Assembly: GCF_003020125.1 (NCBI RefSeq)
Contig: NZ_PYFW01000004.1
Span: forward strand, 248,001 to 312,000
Source of the DNA: Bradyrhizobium sp. MOS003
GTDB taxonomy: Bacteria > Pseudomonadota > Alphaproteobacteria > Rhizobiales > Xanthobacteraceae
DNA length: 64,000 bases
Direction of reading: 5' to 3'
Both the position numbers and the translations under genes were made by a program. The notes below the pieces were generated by a model that ran no database searches, had not been told where the DNA came from, and saw only the letters and a list, made by a program, of their open reading frames with translations. Positions 50,771 through 60,836 of this stretch are shown piece by piece (the first letter of the stretch is position 1; every line of letters starts with the position of its first letter).

Positions 50771-52141
50771 TCAGCCGACACCGAGCGCTTTCAACTTTCG
50801 ATGCAGCGCCGACCGTTCCATGCCAACGAACTCGGCCGTGCGAGAAATATTTCCTGAGAAACGGCTGATCTGAGCAATCAAATAGTCGCGCTCGAACACT
50901 TCGCGGGCCTCGCGCAGCGGCAGGCCCATGATGTGCTCCCCATTGTTGCTGGTCGGCATCGCCGGCACCATGGAGCCGACATCCTGCGGCAACATGTCGG
51001 CCGTGATGATGACCTCCGGTCCACCGGCGGCGAGAATCATGACTCTTTCAACGTTGTTGCGGAGCTGGCGCACATTGCCCGGCCAGACATGCGATTGCAG
51101 CACCGCCATCGCGTCCTGGCCGATCTGCCGCTTGGGCAGGCCGCTGCCGGCCGAGATCTGCTCCATGAAATAGTCGATCAATTCCGGGATGTCCTCGCGC
51201 CGCTCCGACAGCGCAGGCACGCGGATCGGCACCACTGAGAGCCGATGATAGAGGTCCTCGCGGAAATGGCCGGCCGCGATCTCCTCTTCGAGATTGCGCG
51301 CGGTCGAGGAGATGATGCGGACGTCGACCTGCATCTTGGCGGTGCCGCCGACGCGCTGGAACGACTGCTCCACCAGCACGCGCAGGATCTTGTTCTGGGT
51401 CTCGCGCGGCATGTCCGCGATCTCGTCGATGAACAGCGTGCCGCCATGGGCTTCCTCGAGCGCGCCGGGCTTGCGCGCCTGCTCGCCGTTGGACTGCTCG
51501 ATACCGAACAGCTCCTGCTCCATGCGGTCGGGCGTGATCGCGGCTGCGTTGATGACGACGAAGGGACCGTCGGCCCGGCCCGAAGCCGTATGCAGCGTGC
51601 GTGCCGTCAATTCCTTGCCGGCGCCGGCGGGACCGACGATCAGGATGCGGCTGTTGGCCTTGGCGGCGCGCTCGATGGTCTGGCGCAGCTGGTTCATGCT
51701 GGGCGATCGGCCGACGAGCGAGCTGGCGCTCGGCGCCAGCTGCTTCAGCTCCTTGACCTCGCGCTTGAGCCGCGAGTTCTCCAGCGCTCTGGTCGCGACC
51801 AGGATCAGCCGGTCGGCCTTGAACGGCTTTTCGATGAAGTCGTAGGCGCCGCGCTTGATCGCGGCGACCGCGGTCTCGATGTTGCCGTGGCCGGAGATCA
51901 TCACGACCGGCAGGTCGGCATTCTCCTTCTTGACCTGCTCCAGCAACTGCAAGCCGTCGAGCTTCGAGCCCTGCAGCCAGATGTCGAGAAACACCAGATG
52001 CGGCCTGCGGTTGCCGATTTCAGCCAGTGCGGAGTCGCTGTCGCGTGCGGTCCGCGTCACAAAACCCTCGTCCTCGAGGATGCCCGCAACGAGATCGCGA
52101 ATATCGGCTTCGTCATCGACAATCAGAATTTCACTAGCCAT
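50771..52141 (-). CDS. ntrX: response regulator NtrX
   Basis: 456 residues. Receiver domain with phospho-Asp in LVFLDIWLQGSKLDG near residue 54. The AAA+ domain has Walker A-like GPAGAGKELTARTLH and Walker B GGTLFIDEIADMPRE. The sigma54-contact GAFTGA loop is absent: after QELFGIEQSNGEQARKPG the sequence goes directly to ALEEAHG. The C-terminal Fis-type helix-turn-helix reads NISRTAEFVGMERSALHRKL. It responds to NtrY and affects nitrogen, redox and envelope genes. Without GAFTGA it should not activate sigma54 directly. 17 bp downstream of ntrY. Confidence 0.96.
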   Translation of the reverse strand: MASEILIVDDEADIRDLVAGILEDEGFVTRTARDSDSALAEIGNRRPHLVFLDIWLQGSKLDGLQLLEQVKKENADLPVVMISGHGNIETAVAAIKRGAYDFIEKPFKADRLILVATRALENSRLKREVKELKQLAPSASSLVGRSPSMNQLRQTIERAAKANSRILIVGPAGAGKELTARTLHTASGRADGPFVVINAAAITPDRMEQELFGIEQSNGEQARKPGALEEAHGGTLFIDEIADMPRETQNKILRVLVEQSFQRVGGTAKMQVDVRIISSTARNLEEEIAAGHFREDLYHRLSVVPIRVPALSERREDIPELIDYFMEQISAGSGLPKRQIGQDAMAVLQSHVWPGNVRQLRNNVERVMILAAGGPEVIITADMLPQDVGSMVPAMPTSNNGEHIMGLPLREAREVFERDYLIAQISRFSGNISRTAEFVGMERSALHRKLKALGVG

Positions 52142-52158
52142 GGGTCGCGCCTGTCTTG

Positions 52159-54597
52159 TCAGCTGCCTGTTGAGGCTTCGATTTTCGTTGAATCATTGGT
52201 CTTTTCGGCGGCCTCTTTGGTTTCGGCCGCCGGCTTATTTGTTTCCTGCGCCAGGTCCTTGACAGGAGCGCCAGCCTGCCTGCCGGTTGCGTCCTTGACC
52301 GCGCCCGCCGGGGCCTGTTCGGCTCCCGCCGGGGCCCCTTCGGCTCCCGCCGAGGCCTGCTCGGCTCCCTCGGACTTCGCGGGTTGGCCGGAGATCGCAA
52401 AGCGCATCCGCATCCAGGCGCCGCGCTGGCCCGCGCGGAAGTCGGAAGCATCCTTCAGCTCGATGCGCCCGCCATGGTCTTCCAGCACGCGGCCGACGAT
52501 GGCAAGGCCGAGGCCGGTGCCCTTGGCGCGCGTCGTCACATAGGGCTCGAGCAGCCGCGAGCGCGCGACCTTGGGCAGGCCGATACCGTTGTCGATGACG
52601 TCGATCAACACGTCCTCGCCCTGGCGCGACACCACGACGTCGATACGGCCTTTGCCGAGTTCCTCGGGCGGGACCTGTTCGATCGCCTCGGTGGCATTCT
52701 TGACGATGTTGGTGACCGCCTGCGAGATCAGCCGCCGGTCGAACTGGGCGCGGAGCGGATCCTCTTTGAACTCGGCCTCGATATCGATCTCGGGATGGGC
52801 AACCTTCATCAGGAACACCGCCTGCCGCACCGCGTCGGCGACGTCCTCGCCCTCCATCACCGGTTTCGGCATCCGTGCAAAGCGCGAGAACTCGTCGACC
52901 ATGCGGCGGATGTCGTCGACCTGGCGCACGATGGTGTCGGTGCACTGCTCGAAGATCTGCTTGTCCTTGGCCTCGGTGATGTCCTTGCCGAACTTGCGGC
53001 GGATGCGCTCGGCGGAGAGCTGGATCGGCGTCAGCGGGTTCTTGATCTCATGCGCTATGCGCCGCGCCACGTCGCCCCAGGCGGAGGTGCGCTGCGCCGA
53101 GACCAGTTCGGTGATGTCGTCGAGTGTGATGATGTAGCTGTCGTGCGGCTGGTTCTTTTCGGCGCTGACGCGGACCGAGAGATTGCGCTCGGTGCCGTCG
53201 CGGGTGATCGTGATCTGGCCCTGCACCAGACGCTGGCTCCCTTCCCGCGCCGCCGTCATCGTCTCGTCGAGCTCTGGCAGCACGTCGGAGAGCGGATGAC
53301 CGAGCGTCTCCGCCTCGGAGTGCCCGATCAGCTTCTCGGCCGAGCGGTTCAAAATGCCGACGCTGCCTGATGTATCGACGCCGATGATGCCGGCGCTTGC
53401 GGAAGACAGCACCGCTTCGATGAAGCGGCGGCGACTGTCGATGAGGTCGCTGGCGTTGACGAGCTCATCGCGCTGGCTACGCAACTCCTGCGTCATCTTG
53501 TTGAAGGTCTCACCCAGCTGGGCGAGATCGCCTTCCGACTGGTGTACGGGCACCTGGACATGGAGATCGCCGGTCGAGACCGTGTGGGCCGCGTTCATCA
53601 GCCGCCGGATCGGCGAGACCAGCGAATTGGCGAAGTTCAGGCCGATCAGCACCGAGGCCATCAGGATGGTCAACGCGATCACGGCGAACATCAGCGCGAA
53701 GGCAACCTGGATGCCGAGCCGGCGCGATTCGATCTGGGCGTATTCGGCGACGCTGACCTCGGTCTGCTTGAGCTGATTGACGACATTCGGATCGAGGGGA
53801 CGGGCGACATAGAGGAAGGTGTCGCTGAAGGCGCGCAACCGGATCACCGCGGCGACGAAGCTCGCATCAGGAAGGATCGCGATCTCGGGCTCGGACTCGT
53901 TGACGTTGCTGAGGAAGTCGGACGCCGGCGGAGAATAGGCGAGCCGCATCCCGGTGTCGGCGGATTCCAGGATGTTGGTGTCCTTGTCGATGATCATCGC
54001 GCCCGGCAGGTTGCGGGAAGCGGCGCTGGCGCTCAGCATCTCCCGGAACGAGCGGCGATCCTGATCGTAGAGCGGCCGGGCATGCGCGATGTCGTTGGCC
54101 ATGCCGAGAATGTCGCCGCGGATCAGCTGCGCATGGTCCTGCATATAGGCCCGCGCGATCGTCAGCGAATTCTGGATCACCTCCTTGGTCGGGCCGGAGA
54201 ACAGCCGGTCGAGGCCCCGTTCGATGGTGACGTTGGCGACCACGGCGACCAGCACCGCCGGCAGCACCGCCACGATCGAGAACAGGCTGACGATCTGGAC
54301 ATGGAGCCGCGCCGCCGCCCTGCCCCGCCGCCGCGCCAGGATCAGCTGCCAGAGCTCGCGGATGATGATTCCGACCAACAGCAGGATCGTGGCCGCGTTG
54401 ATCAGGTAGATCGAGCGGACCACAGCCGGCGTCGGATCAATCGTGGTCAGGCCGGTCAGGACCAGGAAGGTCAGGAAGGCCGAGAGCAGCGCCAGCACCA
54501 CGGCAAAGGGCGCCAGCCAGCGCCGCGCCGACCAACGCCGGGGCTCTTCCGCTGGTGCCGTGTCAAAGTGTGCGGCCGAGGTGTCTGCGCTGGTCAT
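52159..54597 (-). CDS. ntrY: sensor histidine kinase NtrY
   Basis: 812 residues from the ATG at 54597. N-terminal helices: WLAPFAVVLALLSAFLTFLV, YLINAATILLLVGIIIREL, VSLFSIVAVLPAVLVAVVAN, then about 180 periplasmic residues and VAFALMFAVIALTILMASVL. HAMP, PAS and kinase domains follow, with the H-box in VARRIAHEIKNPLTPIQLSA. N- and G-boxes are NIVKNATEAIEQVP and GTGLGLAIVGRVLEDHGG. The last 75 residues are Ala/Gly/Glu/Pro-rich with repeated GAEQAPAGA units, unlike the kinase core. Pairs with NtrX; 17-bp gap. Confidence 0.96.
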   Translation of the reverse strand: MTSADTSAAHFDTAPAEEPRRWSARRWLAPFAVVLALLSAFLTFLVLTGLTTIDPTPAVVRSIYLINAATILLLVGIIIRELWQLILARRRGRAAARLHVQIVSLFSIVAVLPAVLVAVVANVTIERGLDRLFSGPTKEVIQNSLTIARAYMQDHAQLIRGDILGMANDIAHARPLYDQDRRSFREMLSASAASRNLPGAMIIDKDTNILESADTGMRLAYSPPASDFLSNVNESEPEIAILPDASFVAAVIRLRAFSDTFLYVARPLDPNVVNQLKQTEVSVAEYAQIESRRLGIQVAFALMFAVIALTILMASVLIGLNFANSLVSPIRRLMNAAHTVSTGDLHVQVPVHQSEGDLAQLGETFNKMTQELRSQRDELVNASDLIDSRRRFIEAVLSSASAGIIGVDTSGSVGILNRSAEKLIGHSEAETLGHPLSDVLPELDETMTAAREGSQRLVQGQITITRDGTERNLSVRVSAEKNQPHDSYIITLDDITELVSAQRTSAWGDVARRIAHEIKNPLTPIQLSAERIRRKFGKDITEAKDKQIFEQCTDTIVRQVDDIRRMVDEFSRFARMPKPVMEGEDVADAVRQAVFLMKVAHPEIDIEAEFKEDPLRAQFDRRLISQAVTNIVKNATEAIEQVPPEELGKGRIDVVVSRQGEDVLIDVIDNGIGLPKVARSRLLEPYVTTRAKGTGLGLAIVGRVLEDHGGRIELKDASDFRAGQRGAWMRMRFAISGQPAKSEGAEQASAGAEGAPAGAEQAPAGAVKDATGRQAGAPVKDLAQETNKPAAETKEAAEKTNDSTKIEASTGS

Positions 54598-54791
54598 TCC
54601 GGCAATGGCGATGCTGAAAACGGGTCCGCGATGGGCGGATACTGATGTATTCGTACCACATTGTTGCCGAATTGCGACAATTCCGCGGCGCCTTGGCCGC
54701 GGCGGTCCGGCGCATCCACAGGCGATCACGGCGGTAGCTTGAAGAGACCTTGCCTGCGGGAACGGTTATCCACCGTCGCTGCTTGACCAGC

Positions 54792-54938
54792 ATGGACAGG
54801 TTCTTCCTCGCGATGATGGTCTCCGCAGTTCTGCTGTTGATTGCGGCCTCGGGTCTACTGGTCAGTGGTTCGGTCCTGCAGGAGCCGACGGCAAACGTCG
54901 CGCGCCTCGTGCCGTCGACGGAGCGGCTGGCCAAGTGA
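54792..54938 (+). CDS. possible small membrane protein, 48 residues
   Basis: ATG at 54792 encodes MDRFFLAMMVSAVLLLIAAS, GLLVSGSVLQEP and a hydrophilic tail ending STERLAK. One strong membrane helix; codon third positions are GC-rich like neighbours. No Shine-Dalgarno is visible, which lowers confidence. Opposite strand to ntrY and ntrC. Confidence 0.4.
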   Translation: MDRFFLAMMVSAVLLLIAASGLLVSGSVLQEPTANVARLVPSTERLAK

Positions 54939-55052
54939 CCTGTAGCGGCCGCGGGCGGCCGAACGCCTCACCCTTGTGTGACCGCGGAACATTTCTCCCC
55001 CGCCCCGGCTTTCTTTACCGCGCCAGCCAAACCGGCCAGCGCGATCCGGACA

Positions 55053-55086
55053 GGCTCGGCTCCGCTCTGGTAGGGGGAGCCGAGCC
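55053..55086 (-). terminator. hairpin downstream of ntrC
   Basis: GGCTCGGCTCC (55053-55063) and GGAGCCGAGCC (55076-55086) make a perfect 11-bp stem with a 12-base loop, 39 bp after the ntrC stop. No U-tract follows on the ntrC strand. Likely 3'-end structure of the dusB-ntrBC transcript. Confidence 0.5.
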
Positions 55087-55124
55087 AATCCGCGTAAGCG
55101 TGATCAGCGTTCGTCGCCGAACAA

Positions 55125-56567
<1,443 letters not shown>

Positions 56568-56576
56568 CGTTGATCC

Positions 56577-57752
56577 TCATTTTGCCCCCTGAGATGCAGC
56601 CGACGACTTCCCGGCAGAGTCGTCGCGACTGCTGTGATCGGCATGTTTCACCGATGTGGAATACATCGGCATCAGCACGCGGAAGGTGGTTTTGCGCGGC
56701 TGAGATTCGCATTCGATGATGCCCCCGTGATCGCCGACGATCTTGGCGACCAGCGCGAGACCGAGGCCGGAGCCGGTCTGCTTGGTGGTCACGAAGGGAT
56801 CGAACAGGTTGGGCAGGAGATCGTCCGGCACGCCTGGTCCATTGTCCTTCACGCAGAATTCGAGCGGCAGGGATACCCGGGATTTTTGACCGGGGACTGA
56901 CAGGCGCACGCCGGGGCGGAACGCGGTGGTGAGCTGGATCTCGCCGTCGGGAACGTCGATCAGCGCTTCGGCGGCGTTCTTCACGAGATTGAGGAACACC
57001 TGGATCAGCTGGTCCTGGTTCGCCAGCACCGGCGGCAGCGAGGGATCGTAGTCCTCGATGAAGCGGATGTTGCGGGCAAAGCCGGACTGCGCCAGCCGTT
57101 TCACATGGTCGAGCACCGAATGGATGTTGACGGGGCCGCGCAACACGGGACGCTCGTCGCCGAACACCTCCATGCGGTCGACCAGCGTCACGATGCGGTC
57201 GGCCTCGTCGCAGATCAGGCGCGTCAGCATGCGGTCCTCGGACGAGGCCTGCTGCTCGAGAAGCTGCGCCGCGCCGCGGATGCCCGAGAGCGGATTCTTG
57301 ATCTCGTGCGCCAGCATCGCGGCCAGCGCGATCACCGAGCGCGCCGCGCTGCGATGGGTGAGCTGGCGGTCCATCTTGTCGGCGATGGAGCGCTCCTGCA
57401 GCATCACCACGATATGGCCGGGCCGCTCGGTCAGCGGCGCGACGTGAAGATCGACCTGGCGGTCGCCACCCATGCGCGGCGTGCCGAGATCGACCTTGTA
57501 TTCGTTGACCGGCGCGTTCGACGAGCGCACCTGGTCGATCAGCGCCAGCAAGGGACTGCCGAACGGCACCAGTTCTTTCAGCGACTGCCGCTTTAAAAAC
57601 TGCGTCGAGATGTCGAAGAAGGCTTCGGTCGCGATGTTGGCGGCGACGATCTTGCCGTCCGGCCCGATCATGAGCACGGGATTGGGCAAGGCATCCAGGA
57701 TCGCGTCGCTGTCGGACGGAACCGGCCGACGATGTTCAGCAACTGAGCTCAT
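56577..57752 (-). CDS. ntrB: nitrogen regulation sensor kinase NtrB
   Basis: 391 residues from the ATG at 57752, which overlaps the dusB stop by 4 bp (ATGA). PAS domain ILDALPNPVLMIGPDGKIVA at the N-terminus. Kinase H-box AAMLAHEIKNPLSGIRGAAQ near 150, N-box LVKNAAEALI, and G-box TGSGLGLALVAKIVGDHGG. Cytosolic; phosphorylation of NtrC is controlled by PII proteins. Part of dusB-ntrB-ntrC. Confidence 0.96.
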   Translation of the reverse strand: MSSVAEHRRPVPSDSDAILDALPNPVLMIGPDGKIVAANIATEAFFDISTQFLKRQSLKELVPFGSPLLALIDQVRSSNAPVNEYKVDLGTPRMGGDRQVDLHVAPLTERPGHIVVMLQERSIADKMDRQLTHRSAARSVIALAAMLAHEIKNPLSGIRGAAQLLEQQASSEDRMLTRLICDEADRIVTLVDRMEVFGDERPVLRGPVNIHSVLDHVKRLAQSGFARNIRFIEDYDPSLPPVLANQDQLIQVFLNLVKNAAEALIDVPDGEIQLTTAFRPGVRLSVPGQKSRVSLPLEFCVKDNGPGVPDDLLPNLFDPFVTTKQTGSGLGLALVAKIVGDHGGIIECESQPRKTTFRVLMPMYSTSVKHADHSSRDDSAGKSSAASQGAK

Positions 57753-58783
57753 GCAGCAGCGCTCCATGCGAAGTCGTCGAAGGCGTCTTGCAGTGATTGG
57801 TGGACGCGGCCCGGATCCTCCGAGGTGAGGATGGTCTGCCGCCAGGATTTCAGCTTCTGGGCCGGCGCGCGGCTCGCCTGCGCTGCGACGTCGAGGGCCC
57901 AGCCCAAATGCTTGCGGGCATGCCTGAGGCCGATGCGCAAACCATAGAGCGCGCAGACGCCCTCATAGAGCGTGCGGACATAATGCAGCTGCGTTTCCAG
58001 CGAGGGCACAGCCTCCTCGGCCCCGCCCTTCAGGCGGCGGCCGATCTGGCCCGGCAGCCAGGGCTGCCCATTGGCGCCGCGGCCGATCATCACGGCGTCG
58101 GCGCCGGAGGCCTCTAGCGCCGCGAGCGCCTTCTCGTAAGTCGTGATGTCGCCATTGACGACGAGCGGAATCGAGACCGCCTCGCGCACGGCACGGATCG
58201 CATCCCAATCGGCCTCGCCCTTGTAGAACTGGCTGCGAGTGCGGCCGTGGACCGTCACGAGCTTGACGCCGGCGGCTTCCGCGCGCCGTGCCAGTTCCGG
58301 CGCGTTGCGGGTCTGGTCGTCCCAGCCGAGCCGCATCTTCAGCGTCACCGGCACCTTCACCGCCGCGATGGTGGCATCGATCAGGCCGACGGCATGGTCG
58401 AGGTCGCGCATCAAGGCCGAGCCGGACTGGCCGCCGGTGACGTGACGGGCTGGACAGCCCATGTTGATATCGATGATGTCGGCGCCCTCGGCCTCGGCGA
58501 TCCGGGCGCCCTCGGCCATCCAATGGGTCTCGCAGCCGGCGAGCTGGACCACGTGCGGGCCGACGCCGGTGGCTTCGCAGCGCAACCGTGACATCCGGTG
58601 GCCATTGGCGAGTTCATCGCTGGCGGTCATTTCGGAGACGACGAGACCGGCTCCAAGTTCGGCTGCCAGCCGACGGACGGGCGAGTCCGTCACTCCCGAC
58701 ATCGGCGCCAGGATGACCGGGGTGACGACAATAATGTCGCCTATTTTCAACGGCTTAGAGCCGAATACTGCCGAACCGGTCAC
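57749..58783 (-). CDS. dusB: tRNA-dihydrouridine synthase (nifR3 type)
   Basis: 344 residues, GTG start. TIM-barrel flavoenzyme of the Dus family: VILAPMSGVTDSPVRRLAAE at the start, and the catalytic Cys in IDINMGCPARHVTGGQSGSA near residue 110. Then LKMRLGWDD, TVHGRTRSQFYKGEADW, VVNGDITT and MIGRGANGQPWL. Reduces uridine in tRNA D-loops. In Rhizobiales it is the first gene of the ntrBC operon, once called nifR3. Confidence 0.95.
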   Translation of the reverse strand: MTGSAVFGSKPLKIGDIIVVTPVILAPMSGVTDSPVRRLAAELGAGLVVSEMTASDELANGHRMSRLRCEATGVGPHVVQLAGCETHWMAEGARIAEAEGADIIDINMGCPARHVTGGQSGSALMRDLDHAVGLIDATIAAVKVPVTLKMRLGWDDQTRNAPELARRAEAAGVKLVTVHGRTRSQFYKGEADWDAIRAVREAVSIPLVVNGDITTYEKALAALEASGADAVMIGRGANGQPWLPGQIGRRLKGGAEEAVPSLETQLHYVRTLYEGVCALYGLRIGLRHARKHLGWALDVAAQASRAPAQKLKSWRQTILTSEDPGRVHQSLQDAFDDFAWSAAA

Positions 58784-58837
58784 TGGGGTCTCGTCGACTG
58801 AGCAGGGGCCTCATCGCGCCTGCCTTGAAGTATCTTG

Positions 58838-58854
58838 CGCACAATTCTTGTGCA
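58838..58854 (-). promoter_or_regulatory. NtrC-binding-like dyad upstream of dusB-ntrBC
   Basis: CGCACAATTCTTGTGCA compared with the consensus TGCACCA-N3-TGGTGCA matches at 11 of 14 positions; the core GCACAA-TTC-TTGTGC is a perfect dyad. It lies about 55-70 bases upstream of the dusB start, where autoregulation by NtrC would act. Confidence 0.45.
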
Positions 58855-58908
58855 GTCAAGCGTCATGCCTACAGTTTAGACAATTCTGCAAATCTTTCAA
58901 GTGCAGTG

Positions 58909-58953
58909 CAGCAAATTGCTGTTGCCCACAATCCGGGGAAACCCCCTTTTTTT
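58909..58953 (+). promoter_or_regulatory. dyad and T-run upstream of ispDF
   Basis: CAGCAA-A-TTGCTG (58909-58921) is a perfect short dyad. Shortly after, GGGG-AAA-CCCC is followed by CTTTTTTT (58934-58953), a terminator-like stem with only 4 bp. Whether it ends a short transcript or is chance cannot be told from sequence. Confidence 0.3.
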
Positions 58954-59034
58954 GCGGGCCTGCCGTGCTAGAGGCATGCGGCAATCACCCCACTCCCCCG
59001 ACTCTTTCCATCACCGACTGAGTATTTGAGTCCT

Positions 59035-60216
59035 ATGGCGAAATCACAACGCACCGCAGTCGTCCTCGTCGCAGCCGGACGGGGATTGCGCGCCGGCGCC
59101 GGCGGGCCGAAGCAATATCGCGAGATCGGCGGCGTGCCCGTGATCTACCGCGCGATGGAAGCCTTCAGCCGTCATCCTGAGGTGTTCGCGGTACAGCCCG
59201 TGGTGAACCCCGATGACAGCGCCATGTTCACGGCGGCGGTCGCAGGATTGAAGCATGAGGCGCCGACCAGTGGCGGCGCCACCCGCCAGGCTTCGGTGCT
59301 CGCAGGTCTCGAAGCGCTCGCCGGGCACAAGCCGGACGTCGTCCTGATTCACGACGCCGCGCGTCCCTTCGTCTCGGCCGGCGTAATCTCGCGCGCAATC
59401 GAGGCCGCAGGCCGCACCGGTGCGGCGATCCCCGTCGTTGCCGTCACCGACACCATCAAGGTCACCGGTGCTGGCGGCGATGTCGAGGGCACGCCGGAGC
59501 GGGCTTCCTTGCGCATCGCGCAGACGCCGCAATCCTTTCGTTTCGACGTCATTCTGGAGGCGCATCGTCGTGCCGCGAAGGACGGCCGCAGCGATTTCAC
59601 CGACGATGCCGCGATTGCCGAATGGGCGGGATTGACGGTTGCAACCTTTGAAGGCGATGTTGCCAATATGAAGCTCACCACTCCCGAGGATTTCGTGCGC
59701 GAGGAAGCGCGCCTGGCCGCCCAGCTCGGCGACATCAGGACCGGCACGGGCTACGACGTGCACGCTTTCGGCGATGGCGACCATCTCATGCTGTGCGGCG
59801 TGCGCGTGCCGCACACCAAGGGTTTTCTCGCCCATTCCGACGGCGATGTCGGCCTCCATGCGCTGGTCGACGCCATCCTCGGCGCGCTCGCCGACGGCGA
59901 CATCGGCTCGCACTTCCCGCCGAGCGACCCGAAGTGGAAGGGCGCCTCCTCCGACCAGTTCCTGAAATACGCGATCGAGCGCGTCACGGCGCGCGGCGGC
60001 CGCATTGCCAATCTCGAGGTCACCATGATCTGCGAGCGGCCGAAGATCGGTCCGTTGCGCGACACCATGCGCGCGCGCATCGCCGAGATCTCCGGCGTCG
60101 ACATCTCGCGCGTCGCGGTGAAGGCGACCACCAGCGAGCGGCTCGGCTTCACCGGCCGAGAGGAAGGCATCGCGGCCACCGCGAGCGCCACCATCCGCCT
60201 CCCCTGGAGTGTCTAG
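59035..60216 (+). CDS. ispDF: bifunctional IspD/IspF enzyme
   Basis: 393 residues from the ATG at 59035; a TTG three codons earlier is in frame. IspD domain, residues 1-230: VVLVAAGRGLRAGAGGPKQY (CTP-binding loop), VLIHDAARPFVSA, DTIK and RIAQTPQSFRFD. IspF domain, residues 235-393: RTGTGYDVHAFGDGDHLMLC with the zinc D and H, AHSDGDVGLHALVDAILGAL and ATTSERLGFTGREEGIAATA. Catalyses steps 3 and 5 of the MEP isoprenoid pathway. The fusion is usual in alphaproteobacteria. 3 bp before the next gene. Confidence 0.97.
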   Translation: MAKSQRTAVVLVAAGRGLRAGAGGPKQYREIGGVPVIYRAMEAFSRHPEVFAVQPVVNPDDSAMFTAAVAGLKHEAPTSGGATRQASVLAGLEALAGHKPDVVLIHDAARPFVSAGVISRAIEAAGRTGAAIPVVAVTDTIKVTGAGGDVEGTPERASLRIAQTPQSFRFDVILEAHRRAAKDGRSDFTDDAAIAEWAGLTVATFEGDVANMKLTTPEDFVREEARLAAQLGDIRTGTGYDVHAFGDGDHLMLCGVRVPHTKGFLAHSDGDVGLHALVDAILGALADGDIGSHFPPSDPKWKGASSDQFLKYAIERVTARGGRIANLEVTMICERPKIGPLRDTMRARIAEISGVDISRVAVKATTSERLGFTGREEGIAATASATIRLPWSV

Positions 60217-60219
60217 GCC

Positions 60220-60831
60220 ATGGCCGGCAGCGACGCACGCGCCCTCTCCCGCTCGCTGCTCGACCTCTGCCGGATGCGCAAGCTGACGATCGCCACGGCT
60301 GAATCATGCACCGGCGGCCTCGTCGCGGGCGCGCTGACCGACATCCCCGGATCGTCCGACGTGATCGACCGCGGCTTCGTCACCTATTCCAACGACGCCA
60401 AGCGCGCGATGCTCGGGGTCGAAGCCGGCACGCTCGCCAATTTCGGCGCCGTCAGCAAGGAGACCGCGACCGCGATGGCGATCGGTGCGCTGGAGCGTGC
60501 CGATGTCGATCTCGCGGTTGCCATCACCGGCATTGCCGGCCCCGGCGGTGCGACGCCCGGCAAGCCGGTCGGTCTCGTGCACTTCGCCGCCGCGGCGCGC
60601 GACGGCCGCATCATCCACCGCGAGCACCGGTTTGGTGCGATCGGCCGCAGCGCCGTACGCGCTCGCTCGGTAGTCGAGGCGTTGCGCATGCTGATGGATC
60701 TCGCCCGCGGCCCGCAGGCTCAAGCCAAGCCGAAACGCGCCGCCGCAGTAACCCGCCTGCGCCCACGCGTCACCCGCTCGCCGCGCCGGCATGTCGCCAA
60801 GCGACGGCCCCCGCGCTCGCCGCGCGGCTGA
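60220..60831 (+). CDS. CinA C-terminal domain protein, nicotinamide-nucleotide amidase (PncC)
   Basis: 203 residues. The 160-residue CinA_C domain is complete: IATAESCTGGLVAGALTDIP, DRGFVTYSNDAKRAMLGVE, AVSKETATAMAIGALERADV and AITGIAGPGGATPGKPVGLV. The family deamidates NMN in NAD recycling. The C-terminal 38 residues are Arg/Lys/Pro-rich (RLRPRVTRSPRRHVAKRRPP), not part of the enzyme fold. Three bp after ispDF. Confidence 0.9.
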   Translation: MAGSDARALSRSLLDLCRMRKLTIATAESCTGGLVAGALTDIPGSSDVIDRGFVTYSNDAKRAMLGVEAGTLANFGAVSKETATAMAIGALERADVDLAVAITGIAGPGGATPGKPVGLVHFAAAARDGRIIHREHRFGAIGRSAVRARSVVEALRMLMDLARGPQAQAKPKRAAAVTRLRPRVTRSPRRHVAKRRPPRSPRG

Positions 60832-60836
60832 ACGAC

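Larger units (their letters stand above)
54598..55124. other. intergenic region between ntrC and ntrY
   Basis: About 530 bases. It contains a possible small membrane-protein gene on the plus strand (54792-54938) and an 11-bp-stem hairpin close to the ntrC stop (55053-55086). Otherwise nothing is recognised. The gap suggests ntrYX has its own promoter. Confidence 0.5.
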
